Positions 1 to 7,098 are shown, numbered from the stretch's first letter. The stretch is DNA of 64,000 nucleotides from Ligilactobacillus sp. WC1T17 (GCA_900110005.1 FOCC01000009.1:24785-88784), one strand, 5' to 3'. The notes: generated by a model not told the origin, from the letters alone. Made by a program: numbers and translations.

Positions 1-39
1 TATTTCAAGTGTTAATCAGACTAATTGGAGGGGACTTAC

Positions 40-471
40 ATGAAAGAAAAATTTTTACATGTATTGCGTATGCTTTGGTATTTTTTGATTGGGCTAATTT
101 GCTTGGGGCTTATTTTGTTATATTTGGGTGATGTTAAAACGACAGGTCTCAAATTTGCCTGGTATCAAGTTTATTTGCTGATTACGGTCTTGTTACTACC
201 TTTTTTCAGAAATATGCATCCCAATTGGTTTAGCGCCAAATATGCAAATGACAACCAAAATAAATTGGATCAATATCACAATCAAACGGCTGCAGCAGCC
301 AAACCAGGCCCGTGGTCAACAAAGGGAGTTGGCGTTAATCCTTATGAGTATTCAACGCTATACACCATTTCATACGATTACGGTTATGGCTTTATTAAAG
401 CACTAGTGATGAGTACCTTGTTTATTTTATTTGCACCGCTCTTCTTTTTTGTGGGACTGAAGCAAAAATAG
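40..471 (+). CDS. Small membrane protein of unknown function
   Basis: I do not recognise this 143-residue protein. It has two hydrophobic segments in the first 60 residues (about 12-32 and 42-60), a polar middle of about 60 residues that includes an Ala/Lys/Pro stretch, and a third hydrophobic segment at the C-terminus. This suggests a membrane protein with one exposed loop. The start is set at the ATG that follows a GGAGGGG ribosome site by about 6 bases; an upstream TTG in frame overlaps that site and is less likely. It converges on the LysM endopeptidase gene and shares a bidirectional terminator with it. Its own promoter lies outside the window. Confidence 0.7.
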   Translation: MKEKFLHVLRMLWYFLIGLICLGLILLYLGDVKTTGLKFAWYQVYLLITVLLLPFFRNMHPNWFSAKYANDNQNKLDQYHNQTAAAAKPGPWSTKGVGVNPYEYSTLYTISYDYGYGFIKALVMSTLFILFAPLFFFVGLKQK

Positions 472-482
472 CTAATAAAAAA

Positions 483-509
483 GGTCGCTGGAATCTTCCA
501 GCGACCTTT
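483..509. terminator. Bidirectional intrinsic terminator
   Basis: An 11-bp perfect stem (GGTCGCTGGAA / TTCCAGCGACC) with A-run before and T-run after separates two convergent genes and should work for both. Confidence 0.85.
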
Positions 510-514
510 CTTTA

Positions 515-1861
515 TTAATTTACGTGAACTGCAAATGATGGCATGAAGTATTGAATGCTACCATAAGATACGGAATAACCTGGTTCAGGTGCGGCAATGT
601 AAGAACCATTACCAACGTAAATTGCTACGTGGTAAGTAGAACCATGAGAGCCCCAGAAGAGCAAGTCGCCTGGTTGAGCTTGGCTGACTGAGATTTGGGT
701 GCCAGCGTATTCTTGTTGTGTGGTTACACGACCAATACTCTTGCCGAAGTGGCTGTAAACATATTGAGTGAAACCAGAGCAGTCAAAACCAGTCGAAGGT
801 GATGTTCCACCCCAAAGATATGGTGTTCCCAAGAATTGAGCCGCATAAGAAACAATGGCGCTGCCACTCACAGAACTTGAAGTTGTGGTTGCGAATTGGC
901 GATTGGTTGTAGCTGCTTGCGTCTGCGTTGTTGTAGAACGTGTGCTCGTTGAAGCTGTACTTGTAGTATTGGTATTAGAGCTTGTGTTAGCTGAACTGCT
1001 TTGGTTGTTAGAACTCGTAGTAGTGTTGGCACTAGTTTGGCTGGTTGTAGTTGCAGCAGCTGACGGTGTCTTTGTTGGATCATTAATAGTCAACTTTTCG
1101 CCAACTTGCAAAGTAGCCCCCAAATTGTTAGCTTGACGCAAGGAAGAAACCGTTACGCCATAGTCTTGAGCGATGGTCCAAAGTGATTCGCCTGCAACCA
1201 CTGTGTGGGTAGTGTGGTTAGCTGAAACAGTCACTTGTACACTAGCTGTTTTAGCAGTTGTTTGGCTTTGGCTAGTTGAACTAGCTTGTGCTTGTGTCGT
1301 ATTTGAACTGCTTTGGCTGGCAGTATTTGTGTTCGTATTAGCACTAGCTTGGGTTTGCGTTGCAGCAGTTGAACTAGCTGTGCTCCCTTGGCTGGTAGCT
1401 GTTGTATTGGCAACGGCCGTAGTAGCTGTCTTCTTTGTTCCGTCAACTTTAAGCGTTTGCCCCACAGTAATCAAAGAAGCGTTGGCTGACATGTTATTCA
1501 AAGAACGAATCTTAGCGACGGTTGTGCCGTAATCTTGGGCAATGCTCCACAAAGAATCACCAGAAGCTACCGTAACGGTGTTAACGTTAGCTGTAGTTGT
1601 TGTGGTTGTAGCAGATGTGCTGGCAGCCTTGCTAGGAATTTGTAATTTTTGGCCGGTTACAATTAAGTGTGTGTTTTGGTTAATGTTATTTAAAGTTTCA
1701 ATGGATTTGATTGAAACACCATACTTTTGAGATAAATCCCAAACAGTATCATTTTTAGCAACTGTATGTGTGGTGTCGGCATTTGCATTAGCAGCTGAAG
1801 CTAAGAAGAGGCCAGCTGCACCAGCGGTACCGATCAAGATATTTTTAGCTGTATGATTCAC
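515..1861 (-). CDS. Secreted LysM-repeat NlpC/P60 peptidoglycan endopeptidase
   Basis: A secreted wall hydrolase of 448 residues. Residues 1-28 form a signal peptide with an ANA cleavage context. Three LysM peptidoglycan-binding modules lie at about 31-75, 96-139 and 217-259, separated by long Ser/Thr/Asn/Gln-rich linkers. The C-terminal NlpC/P60 domain (about 332-448) has the catalytic Cys361 in the FDCSGF motif and His411 in HVAIYVG. NlpC/P60 enzymes cut stem peptides, typically gamma-D-Glu to diamino acid bonds, and family members act in septum or side-wall remodelling. The low-complexity linkers create long false reading frames on the other strand. A WalR-like box about 310 bp upstream agrees with cell-wall-stress control. 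The exact bond cut is inferred from the family. Confidence 0.93.
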   Translation of the reverse strand: MNHTAKNILIGTAGAAGLFLASAANANADTTHTVAKNDTVWDLSQKYGVSIKSIETLNNINQNTHLIVTGQKLQIPSKAASTSATTTTTTANVNTVTVASGDSLWSIAQDYGTTVAKIRSLNNMSANASLITVGQTLKVDGTKKTATTAVANTTATSQGSTASSTAATQTQASANTNTNTASQSSSNTTQAQASSTSQSQTTAKTASVQVTVSANHTTHTVVAGESLWTIAQDYGVTVSSLRQANNLGATLQVGEKLTINDPTKTPSAAATTTSQTSANTTTSSNNQSSSANTSSNTNTTSTASTSTRSTTTQTQAATTNRQFATTTSSSVSGSAIVSYAAQFLGTPYLWGGTSPSTGFDCSGFTQYVYSHFGKSIGRVTTQQEYAGTQISVSQAQPGDLLFWGSHGSTYHVAIYVGNGSYIAAPEPGYSVSYGSIQYFMPSFAVHVN

Positions 1862-2169
1862 TGAACGTCAACTCCCAATCGTTTTTTTTCTATATCTTAA
1901 GTCTTAAATAATGTCTGAAATAAAAGCAAAAACTAAATTTAGATAGACTACTATCTATAATGTCTCATAATTATATTATAAACTTTTTGTATTGCAATCA
2001 GACGTTATAAATGTTACATAAAGCGTTTATTTGTAATATTTCGGTTTAAAATAGCTATATACCAAGCATACCGCGGAAATGTGAAACTTTTATGAATTTC
2101 TTAAAAAACTAAAAAAAGCGTAAAAATAGCCTTTTTTGCTTAAATATGAAATAAGTTTTTTGCAGCAAT
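1862..2169. other. Long AT-rich leader/promoter region of the endopeptidase gene
   Basis: About 310 bases with no plausible gene. It is very AT-rich and must hold the endopeptidase promoter and 5' leader on the minus strand. I see AT-rich minus 10-like hexamers but cannot fix one promoter with a good minus 35 partner. Confidence 0.4.
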
Positions 2170-2186
2170 ATTACAAAATCGTTACA
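2170..2186 (-). promoter_or_regulatory. WalR-like direct repeat box
   Basis: On the minus strand the sequence reads TGTAAC-N5-TGTAAT, an exact fit to the known WalR/YycF direct-repeat pattern TGTWAN-N5-TGTWAN. It lies upstream of a LysM-NlpC/P60 gene, the usual class of WalR target, although about 310 bp from its start codon. It is also about 25 bp upstream of the plus-strand promoter at 2208-2216. Confidence 0.55.
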
Positions 2187-2207
2187 TAAAGTTTAAGACG
2201 TAAAATG

Positions 2208-2216
2208 TGGTATAAT
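2208..2216 (+). promoter_or_regulatory. Extended minus 10 promoter without a downstream gene
   Basis: TGgTATAAT is a perfect extended minus 10 element facing right. No gene follows on the plus strand; the transcript would meet the terminator at 2251-2278 after about 50 bases. Confidence 0.5.
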
Positions 2217-2222
2217 GAAAAT

Positions 2223-2278
2223 CCTTGGCAGGGGCAATAAAGCTCAAAAAGGGATTGGCAAAACCAATCCCTTTTTTT
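2223..2278 (+). ncRNA. Candidate very short RNA (promoter to terminator)
   Basis: The stretch between the plus-strand extended minus 10 promoter and the terminator would give an RNA of about 55 nt. It has no open frame with a ribosome site. It may be a small RNA or simply a spurious promoter next to a terminator that serves folT. Confidence 0.3.
2246..2278. terminator. Bidirectional intrinsic terminator after folT
   Basis: The 8-bp stem GGGATTGG / CCAATCCC with a CAAAA loop is flanked by an A5 run and a T7 run. It ends folT on the minus strand and would stop transcription from the plus-strand promoter at 2208. Confidence 0.85.
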
Positions 2279-2825
2279 ATTCCAATGATTTGAGTGGCAC
2301 CCGAGCTAAAGCTTGTAGAATGGCAAGTAAAATCAGCGTTTGAATCGGCCAGCTGATAACTTCTTTAGGTAAGCGTTGCAATAGTAGAGCAAACCAGGCG
2401 CCCATAGTCTTCGTTTGTAGATACATTATAAAAATCCACAAAGTGTTAAAGAAGACATTTGAAATTAAAATCTGCACAAAAGTATAGCAAAGCATCCTTT
2501 GCCAGCTAATGGGCTGTTGGTGCAAGAAAATACCTGCAATCACCCCTGCAATAAAGGCTGAAAAGGTAAATCCAAAAAAGAAGGTCGACCCGCTTGAAAA
2601 GATGGTGTTACTGATTAAATCATTAATCACCATGGCGCATCCGCCGACCCAAGGACCGAGAAAATAACCAATTAGCGCCGTGCCGATGAAACCCAAGCCG
2701 ATTTTATAAAGGCTGTCGGATCCCACTGATATTTTGCCTAAGCAGACTTCAATGGCAATCAGCATTGCAGCTAAAGTAACGGTCCTAGTGGAAAGTTTAG
2801 GACTTCTCCAAGTAAGTTTTGTCAT
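2277..2825 (-). CDS. folT: Folate ECF transporter S component
   Basis: A 182-residue integral membrane protein with about six hydrophobic segments. It resembles FolT, the folate-binding S component that works with the shared EcfA/A'/T module for energy-coupled uptake. FolT-like features are the N-terminal SPKLSTRTVTLAAMLIAIEV, the FIGTALIGYFLGPWVGG region, and the later GFTFSAFIAGVIAGIF segment. The gene is alone in its transcript, between its own promoter and a terminator. A THF-type riboswitch and a hairpin that hides the ribosome site lie upstream, which agrees with folate control. The energising module is not in this window. The assignment rests on family resemblance plus the riboswitch. 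Confidence 0.85.
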   Translation of the reverse strand: MTKLTWRSPKLSTRTVTLAAMLIAIEVCLGKISVGSDSLYKIGLGFIGTALIGYFLGPWVGGCAMVINDLISNTIFSSGSTFFFGFTFSAFIAGVIAGIFLHQQPISWQRMLCYTFVQILISNVFFNTLWIFIMYLQTKTMGAWFALLLQRLPKEVISWPIQTLILLAILQALARVPLKSLE

Positions 2826-2832
2826 AAAAACA

Positions 2833-2862
2833 TCTCCCTAAAATGAATTATTTTGGGGGAGA
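2833..2862 (-). promoter_or_regulatory. Ribosome-site sequestering hairpin of folT
   Basis: On the minus strand TCTCCC-CC-AAAAT pairs with ATTTT-A-GGGAGA across a five-base loop. The right arm contains the folT ribosome site AGGGAGA, about 7 bases before the ATG. This is the likely expression platform of the riboswitch, acting on translation. Confidence 0.7.
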
Positions 2863-2894
2863 CAAGCACCAAAAATTAGATAATTGTTAATTAT

Positions 2895-2996
2895 GGTGAA
2901 TGCGAAAGAATGACGCAGGTCATGACAAAAACCCTTCTGCTGATGTTCACATTCCGTTCCATCAGCCCTTAACGCCAGACTTTCTACCCCTACACC
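2895..2996 (-). ncRNA. THF (folate) riboswitch aptamer
   Basis: The minus-strand leader carries the conserved GGCGTTAAG followed by a stem GCTGATG / CATCAGC whose loop (GAACGGAATGTGAA) resembles the conserved loop of the THF riboswitch. The ends close with GGTG / CACC and GAAAG / CTTTC. Position upstream of folT is the classic location for this class. The RNA would start right at the predicted start of transcription. A covariance-model search was not possible here. Confidence 0.78.
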
Positions 2997-3000
2997 GAAT

Positions 3001-3009
3001 AATATAACA
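3001..3009 (-). promoter_or_regulatory. Extended minus 10 promoter of folT riboswitch transcript
   Basis: On the minus strand TGtTATATT forms an extended minus 10 element. Transcription would begin near 2994, at the first base of the riboswitch. Confidence 0.55.
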
Positions 3010-3051
3010 CATTAAACACTTATATGCTAGCTTTTGACGAACATTTTTACC

Positions 3052-3615
3052 TTAGTGACGTTCTAATGTAAAGTTAGCAGCTGCAAAAAATTTAGCTAAA
3101 GCAAAAAAGAACACCGGAATGGTCACCATCATTAACAGCCCCGTGGCAATGTCAGCTGGGAAAGCTGACATTGCTGTGACCATAGCTTTGGAAAGCGGAA
3201 GTCCGGCATCAATTAAGCCTTCCAGCAAATAGCGCAAATAACCGGTAGCGATTTTGGTTAAGCCAGCCCCCAAACCAAGTACAAAGATAGCGGACGGATG
3301 GTTGGCTAAAAAGCGCTGCAGAAGTTTTTCCAATAAGGCCACTACTAAAGATAAGATAAAGACCTCTAAGATGGTTAGGTAGGCATGATTAGCGTATCCG
3401 TTTAGCAGGTCAAAGACAAAAAGGCCCACAGCGCCAGCTAAAAGGCCGTATTTAAATCCTAAAAAGACCACGCCTAAACTGACAAAGGTAAAGCCTAAAT
3501 CAACGAAAGGATGTCCAATCGGTGATGGAATATGAAATTGGAACATAGCAAAAAGATAGTCGATTGCTGCAAAAAAAGCGGCGGTGACGACAGTATGCAA
3601 GTGAGTGCGTGACAT
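3052..3615 (-). CDS. ECF transporter S component, substrate unknown
   Basis: A 187-residue membrane protein with five to six hydrophobic helices and the small-residue-rich N-terminus (VVTAAFFAAIDYLFAMF) typical of ECF transporter S components. It should bind a vitamin or similar micronutrient and pair with a shared EcfAAT module. It does not look like FolT, ThiT, RibU or BioY to me. The start follows AGGGGGA by about 6 bases. It has its own promoter (TTGCAT-17-TATACT) and sits between folT and the metal ABC operon, all on the minus strand. A small AAGCTATAATTAGCTT palindrome lies in its leader. The substrate cannot be told from the sequence. Confidence 0.75.
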   Translation of the reverse strand: MSRTHLHTVVTAAFFAAIDYLFAMFQFHIPSPIGHPFVDLGFTFVSLGVVFLGFKYGLLAGAVGLFVFDLLNGYANHAYLTILEVFILSLVVALLEKLLQRFLANHPSAIFVLGLGAGLTKIATGYLRYLLEGLIDAGLPLSKAMVTAMSAFPADIATGLLMMVTIPVFFFALAKFFAAANFTLERH

Positions 3616-3648
3616 AATAATCCCCCTAAAAAAGCTATAATTAGCTTC

Positions 3649-3677
3649 AGTATAATCAGCTAAATTTTTAAATGCAA
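3649..3677 (-). promoter_or_regulatory. Sigma-A promoter of the ECF S component gene
   Basis: Minus 35 TTGCAT (3672-3677), 17-bp spacer and minus 10 TATACT (3649-3654) on the minus strand. Confidence 0.65.
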
Positions 3678-3681
3678 ATAA

Positions 3682-3704
3682 AAAGCAGGTATCAAACCTG
3701 CTTT
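3682..3704 (-). terminator. Terminator of the metal ABC operon
   Basis: The minus strand forms AAAGCAGGT / ACCTGCTTT with a short loop and a T-rich tail, directly at the stop codon of the permease gene. Confidence 0.75.
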
Positions 3705-4503
3705 ATTTTTGCTTAGTAGCTAATGTTTCTTTTAAAAGGGCACTGCCATAGATCAAAGCTTCGATGGTAGTGATAAAAAAGCTGACGGGCCAGTCGGAAA
3801 GCCAACTCAACCATAGTCCCAGCCAAATGCCGACTAATGCAAATAAGATATTTAACAAAATCATTTTTTTCAGACTATGAGTGAAATATTTCGCTGCGGA
3901 AGCTGGAATTGTCAAAAGGACAAAAATCAGCAGTGAACCGACGATTTGGGCGGTAATGCTGATGGTTAAGGCTAGCAACAGTAAAAAGATAATGGAAATA
4001 AGCCGGTTAAACCGCTGGTTATACTCAGCTCCCTGGGCATCAAAGGAGTTGTAAGCTAACCGCTTGAACAAGAGCAAGATAACAGCTAATAAGAAGATGC
4101 TCAGCCCTACCAATACCTGGACATTTTGGCGGTCGATGCCAATAATGCTCCCAAATAAAATGCTGGTGGCATAACTGGTTTGTTTATCTGAGAGGGATAA
4201 AAATAAGATTCCCAGCCCTAGAAATAAACCTGAAAAAACACTGATGGAAGCTTCTCTTCGGCCGATTTTTTCGCCTGAAAAGCCGATAAAAAGGGCAGAT
4301 AAGCAAGTAAATACCAGCATACCGGTTAAAGGCGAAATGCCGGCAAAAACGCCAAAAGAGGCTCCGGAAAAGCCGATTTCAGATAGGGTATGGGTGAAAA
4401 AAGACGTTTGTCTGGCGACCACAAAAACACCCATTACACCACAGATTAAAGCAATGAAAATACCTGAAATAAAGGCATAGCGCATAAAATCATATTGAAA
4501 CAT
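3703..4503 (-). CDS. Zinc/manganese ABC transporter permease
   Basis: A 266-residue protein of the ZnuB/MntB (ABC-3) permease family with about eight hydrophobic helices. Family marks include the early GVMGVFVVARQTSFFTHTLSE segment and the GSLLIFVLLTIPASAA region near residues 185-205. It forms the membrane channel for metal uptake with the ATPase and binding lipoprotein encoded just upstream. Its ATG overlaps the ATPase stop codon by one base (TAATG), which indicates translational coupling. It is the last gene of the operon. Metal identity (Zn or Mn) cannot be decided from the permease; the binding protein leans toward zinc. Confidence 0.9.
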   Translation of the reverse strand: MFQYDFMRYAFISGIFIALICGVMGVFVVARQTSFFTHTLSEIGFSGASFGVFAGISPLTGMLVFTCLSALFIGFSGEKIGRREASISVFSGLFLGLGILFLSLSDKQTSYATSILFGSIIGIDRQNVQVLVGLSIFLLAVILLLFKRLAYNSFDAQGAEYNQRFNRLISIIFLLLLALTISITAQIVGSLLIFVLLTIPASAAKYFTHSLKKMILLNILFALVGIWLGLWLSWLSDWPVSFFITTIEALIYGSALLKETLATKQK

Positions 4504-5159
4504 TATTTATCCCCCTTGTAGATGAGTGTGCCTTGTTGATTTTTTAAATTCAGTTCATAATCGGCATATTGCTCAATTAATTCGGGATCATGCGTAATAA
4601 ATAAAATGGTTAAATCATGTTCATGCATTACTTTACGCAACATTTTCAGCAAATCGTGCTTGCTGGTGCGGTCAAGACTGGCCGTAGCTTCATCTAAAAT
4701 CAACAATTTTGGATCAGCACAGAGGGCTTGTGCTAGGTAAGCCCGCTGCTTTTCTCCGCCGGAAGCATGCCCTAGGGGCTGGTTTTTGATTTTTAACAAG
4801 TTAGTTTCCTTTAAAACATCATCAAGTTTTGTTTGACTGGCGGCGCTGCGTTTAAAGAAACCGGGGTGCTTTAAGCCGAAAGCGGCAAAATCTTGGATGC
4901 ATAAAGGATATTCATCGTCGACATTGCGCAATTGGGGCACATATTGGACTTCTTTGCGCGACACCATAAATTGGGTGTGCTTGGTGTATTTTTGGTCTAA
5001 ATCCTGCAAGAGGTGTTTAATCAAGGTGGTTTTGCCCACACCGTTGTCACCGGTGATACAGGTTAGTTTATGGGCGGGAATTTCAAAAGAAAGCTTTGAA
5101 AAAAGCGTTCGTCCCGGAATTTTAAGGGTTAAATTTTGGACTTTGATAATTGCTTCCAT
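4503..5159 (-). CDS. Zinc/manganese ABC transporter ATP-binding protein
   Basis: A 218-residue single-domain ABC ATPase. Walker A is GDNGVGKTTL (near residues 35-45), the signature is ASGGEKQR, Walker B is LLILDEATASLD, and the switch His is in FITHDPE. The ATG at 5159 follows an AAGG site by six bases; an upstream in-frame GTG is less likely. It sits between the binding lipoprotein gene (27-base gap) and the permease gene (one-base overlap), so the three make one metal uptake operon. Compared with ZnuC/AdcC it is of usual length and complete. Confidence 0.9.
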   Translation of the reverse strand: MEAIIKVQNLTLKIPGRTLFSKLSFEIPAHKLTCITGDNGVGKTTLIKHLLQDLDQKYTKHTQFMVSRKEVQYVPQLRNVDDEYPLCIQDFAAFGLKHPGFFKRSAASQTKLDDVLKETNLLKIKNQPLGHASGGEKQRAYLAQALCADPKLLILDEATASLDRTSKHDLLKMLRKVMHEHDLTILFITHDPELIEQYADYELNLKNQQGTLIYKGDK

Positions 5160-5186
5160 GACTGACCTTTCCACGATTATTCGTAT

Positions 5187-6062
5187 TTATTGGTTAAGTT
5201 TCGCAACTTGCTGGTACTGGGATGACATCCAGCTAAAGTAAGTTTGTTTATGTGGCATTGTTTCTGTAACTTTCACAATTGGAATATTATTTTTGCGGCA
5301 TAAAGCAACAATGTTTTTCACAATTGGACTTTCACTTTGAATATTATAAACGAAAAAGGCGATTTTTTTAGTTTTGATTTGCTTTCGCAAGTTTTTGATG
5401 TCGGAATAAGAAGGATCATTTTCTTCTTCGACAGCCTTGGCGAAGTGTTTGTTGCTGATGGTATAGCCCATTTTATCTAAGGAGTAATTAAAGACAGGTT
5501 CGGAGATGGCAACTACTTTACTACCTTTGGCCTGCTTAATTTGTTTTAAAGTCTGATTTAATTTTTGGATTTTTTGCTTATACTTGGCTGCATTTTTTTG
5601 AAATTCGGTTTTTTTAGATGGCATTTTTTTTGCATAAACAGCCGCTAGCTTATCGGCTAATTTAGCCATGGCTTGCGGATTGTACCACAAATGTTCATTT
5701 TGACCGTCTTTGACGCCCATGAGTTTGGCTACGCTGATGCTTTGCTTTTGCTGCAGTTTGTTGACCCAGCTGTCGTAACCGGCGCCGTTAGCGATAACTA
5801 AATCAGCTGTGGCGACTTGTTTGGCTGTTTTGGTGGTTGCTTCAAAAGAATGCGGATCGACACTAGGATTATTGATAATTGATGTAACGGTACCGTTATC
5901 GCCTAAAACGGCTTTGGCTGTCTCACCATAAAAATCTAAGGTAGAGACAACATTTATTTTAGAATTTGTTTTTTGCTTACCTGTTTTTGAACATCCGGCC
6001 AGTAAGACTAGGCTCAAGGCAAGGATGAGCGGTGTTAATATTTTGAAAAATTTTTTAAACAT
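5187..6062 (-). CDS. Metal-binding lipoprotein of ABC transporter (ZnuA/AdcA type)
   Basis: A 291-residue substrate-binding lipoprotein of the cluster A-I (ZnuA/AdcA/MntC) family. Residues 1-24 form a lipoprotein signal with the lipobox LLAGC. The family signature around VDPHSFEATTK gives one metal ligand His, EHLWYNP gives a second, and HFAKAVEEENDPSY gives a third region. The long His-rich loop of many zinc proteins is missing. It is the first gene of the operon, behind TTGACA-17-TAGTAT. The ATG follows AAAGGA. Upstream DNA holds a perfect 14-bp palindrome and a half site like the Zur box, so metal-responsive repression is likely but not proven. Confidence 0.88.
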   Translation of the reverse strand: MFKKFFKILTPLILALSLVLLAGCSKTGKQKTNSKINVVSTLDFYGETAKAVLGDNGTVTSIINNPSVDPHSFEATTKTAKQVATADLVIANGAGYDSWVNKLQQKQSISVAKLMGVKDGQNEHLWYNPQAMAKLADKLAAVYAKKMPSKKTEFQKNAAKYKQKIQKLNQTLKQIKQAKGSKVVAISEPVFNYSLDKMGYTISNKHFAKAVEEENDPSYSDIKNLRKQIKTKKIAFFVYNIQSESPIVKNIVALCRKNNIPIVKVTETMPHKQTYFSWMSSQYQQVAKLNQ

Positions 6063-6104
6063 AAAAATCCTTTCGTGAAAATAATTTATAAGATTACTTT
6101 TACG

Positions 6105-6133
6105 ATACTAATGGTCTAAAAAAGAGCTGTCAA
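6105..6133 (-). promoter_or_regulatory. Sigma-A promoter of the metal ABC operon
   Basis: TTGACA (6128-6133), 17-bp spacer and TAGTAT (6105-6110) on the minus strand, about 40 bp before the lipoprotein start. Confidence 0.75.
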
Positions 6134-6143
6134 GGGCTAAAAG

Positions 6144-6157
6144 CTTGATATATCAAG
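6144..6157. promoter_or_regulatory. Perfect 14-bp palindrome upstream of metal operon
   Basis: CTTGATATATCAAG is perfectly symmetrical and lies about 10 bp upstream of the minus 35 of the metal uptake operon. It is a candidate operator; the regulator is unknown. A further half site (GTAAATCGTAATGATT, minus strand near 6214-6229) resembles one arm of the Bacillus Zur box. Confidence 0.4.
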
Positions 6158-6235
6158 GATATTACGCTTTGCTAAATTAGCTACCCCTTGTAGTAACAGT
6201 AATTATTCTGCAATCATTACGATTTACAAAAAATT

Positions 6236-6397
6236 AAAAAAAACCTCCGTATGGGGAAATACGGAGGAAAAAAGGAGTATGTGTTTAATGATAAACAGGG
6301 GAGAGTTTACCATTAACCCAGCTTTCCGACGTGTCTGAAAGGGGAGTATCAGACACGGGTGTAGTTTTTATAGTTGTTGTTTCTTACTTCAAGCTGT
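6236..6397 (-). ncRNA. Candidate small RNA 1 with three C-rich hairpin loops
   Basis: On the minus strand three consecutive hairpins lie after a TACAAT minus 10 (6404-6409). Hairpin 1: CGTGTCTGA / TCAGACACG, loop TACTCCCCTT. Hairpin 2: TAATGGTAAAC / GTTTATCATTA, loop TCTCCCCT. Hairpin 3: CCTCCGTAT / ATACGGAGG, loop TTCCCC, followed by eight T, so it is also the terminator. No reading frame with a ribosome site exists. Repeated UCCCC loops can pair with Shine-Dalgarno sequences, as in the Listeria LhrC and streptococcal csRNA families. A sister candidate lies at 7119-7249. Confidence 0.7.
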
Positions 6398-6441
6398 AGT
6401 TCTATTGTACCTAAATATCATTAAAAAAGCACAGAAAAATA

Positions 6442-6458
6442 GTTAAGAATTATTTAAG
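6442..6458. promoter_or_regulatory. Direct repeat box upstream of small RNA 1
   Basis: GTTAAG-N5-TTTAAG on the plus strand (CTTAAA-N5-CTTAAC on the minus) is an 11-bp-spaced direct repeat. It lies about 45-61 bp before the predicted start of small RNA 1, whose minus 35 is weak, so an activator site is plausible. It matches the published CiaR pattern NTTAAG-N5-WTTAAG, though on the strand opposite to the RNA. Confidence 0.45.
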
Positions 6459-7098
6459 AAAGACCATTCCATTCATTTTTGAATTCTTCCAAAAAGGCCA
6501 GCATGAATTTTTGCCGCTTTTTTGCCAGTTCTTTAGCGGCTTGGGTGTTAAGCATATCGGCTATTTTGAGCAACTTTTCGTAGAAATGATTAATAATTGT
6601 CTCGTCTTCAAGTTGACGGTAAGCTTCTTTAGTCAGGTTAGTTCGTGGTTTGATTTTTGGATCATAAATGGTTTCGCGGTGAGCACCGCCGTAATAAATT
6701 GCTCTGACGCAGCCGATAGCACCGATAGCATCCAGCCAGTCGGCGTCTTGGACTAATTGGCCTTCTAAGCTGAGTTTTTGCCGGCCGTTTAAATTGCGGG
6801 TAAACGACATCTGGGTAATAATCGCTAGAATAGCTTGTATTTGTGCTTCGGTTAAGCCGATTTGCTTCAAAAAAGCTTTCAGCTGACTTTGCGCTTGTTT
6901 AGGGTCGGTGAGTTTTTCATCGATAGTATCATGCAGCCAGCAGGCGGCTAAGACAATAAAAGTATCGGCCTGTGGCTCTTCTTTTAAGAGTAATTTTGCA
7001 TTTTGGGCGACCCGGGTCAGGTGGTCTAGGCCGTGGCCAGTTTTATCGTTTTTCAACTTAGCGGTTGCATAAGCAATAATTTGGGGTAGTTTATCCAT
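6454..7098 (-). CDS. HD-domain phosphohydrolase
   Basis: A 214-residue HD-superfamily metal-dependent phosphohydrolase. The metal-binding motifs are GHGLDHLTRV near residues 20-30 (first His), CWLHDTIDE (the HD pair) near 58-66, and a later DADWLDAIGAIG. Related proteins (YedJ/YpgQ type) hydrolyse nucleotides or related phosphate esters; the substrate here is unknown. The start is the ATG at 7098 after a GAGG site; a longer frame to 7170 would read through the terminator of small RNA 2 and is rejected. The gene is bracketed by the two small RNA candidates, and its 3' end carries the direct repeat box of small RNA 1. Confidence 0.85.
   Translation of the reverse strand: MDKLPQIIAYATAKLKNDKTGHGLDHLTRVAQNAKLLLKEEPQADTFIVLAACWLHDTIDEKLTDPKQAQSQLKAFLKQIGLTEAQIQAILAIITQMSFTRNLNGRQKLSLEGQLVQDADWLDAIGAIGCVRAIYYGGAHRETIYDPKIKPRTNLTKEAYRQLEDETIINHFYEKLLKIADMLNTQAAKELAKKRQKFMLAFLEEFKNEWNGLS

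Noticed and set aside
855..1532. Plus-strand hydrophobic frames opposite the LysM endopeptidase
   Set aside because: They are complements of Ser/Thr/Ala/Gln-rich linkers, without start signals.
2826..2996. preQ1 or cobalamin riboswitch
   Set aside because: Conserved bases and the FolT product fit the THF class better; B12-box sequence is absent.
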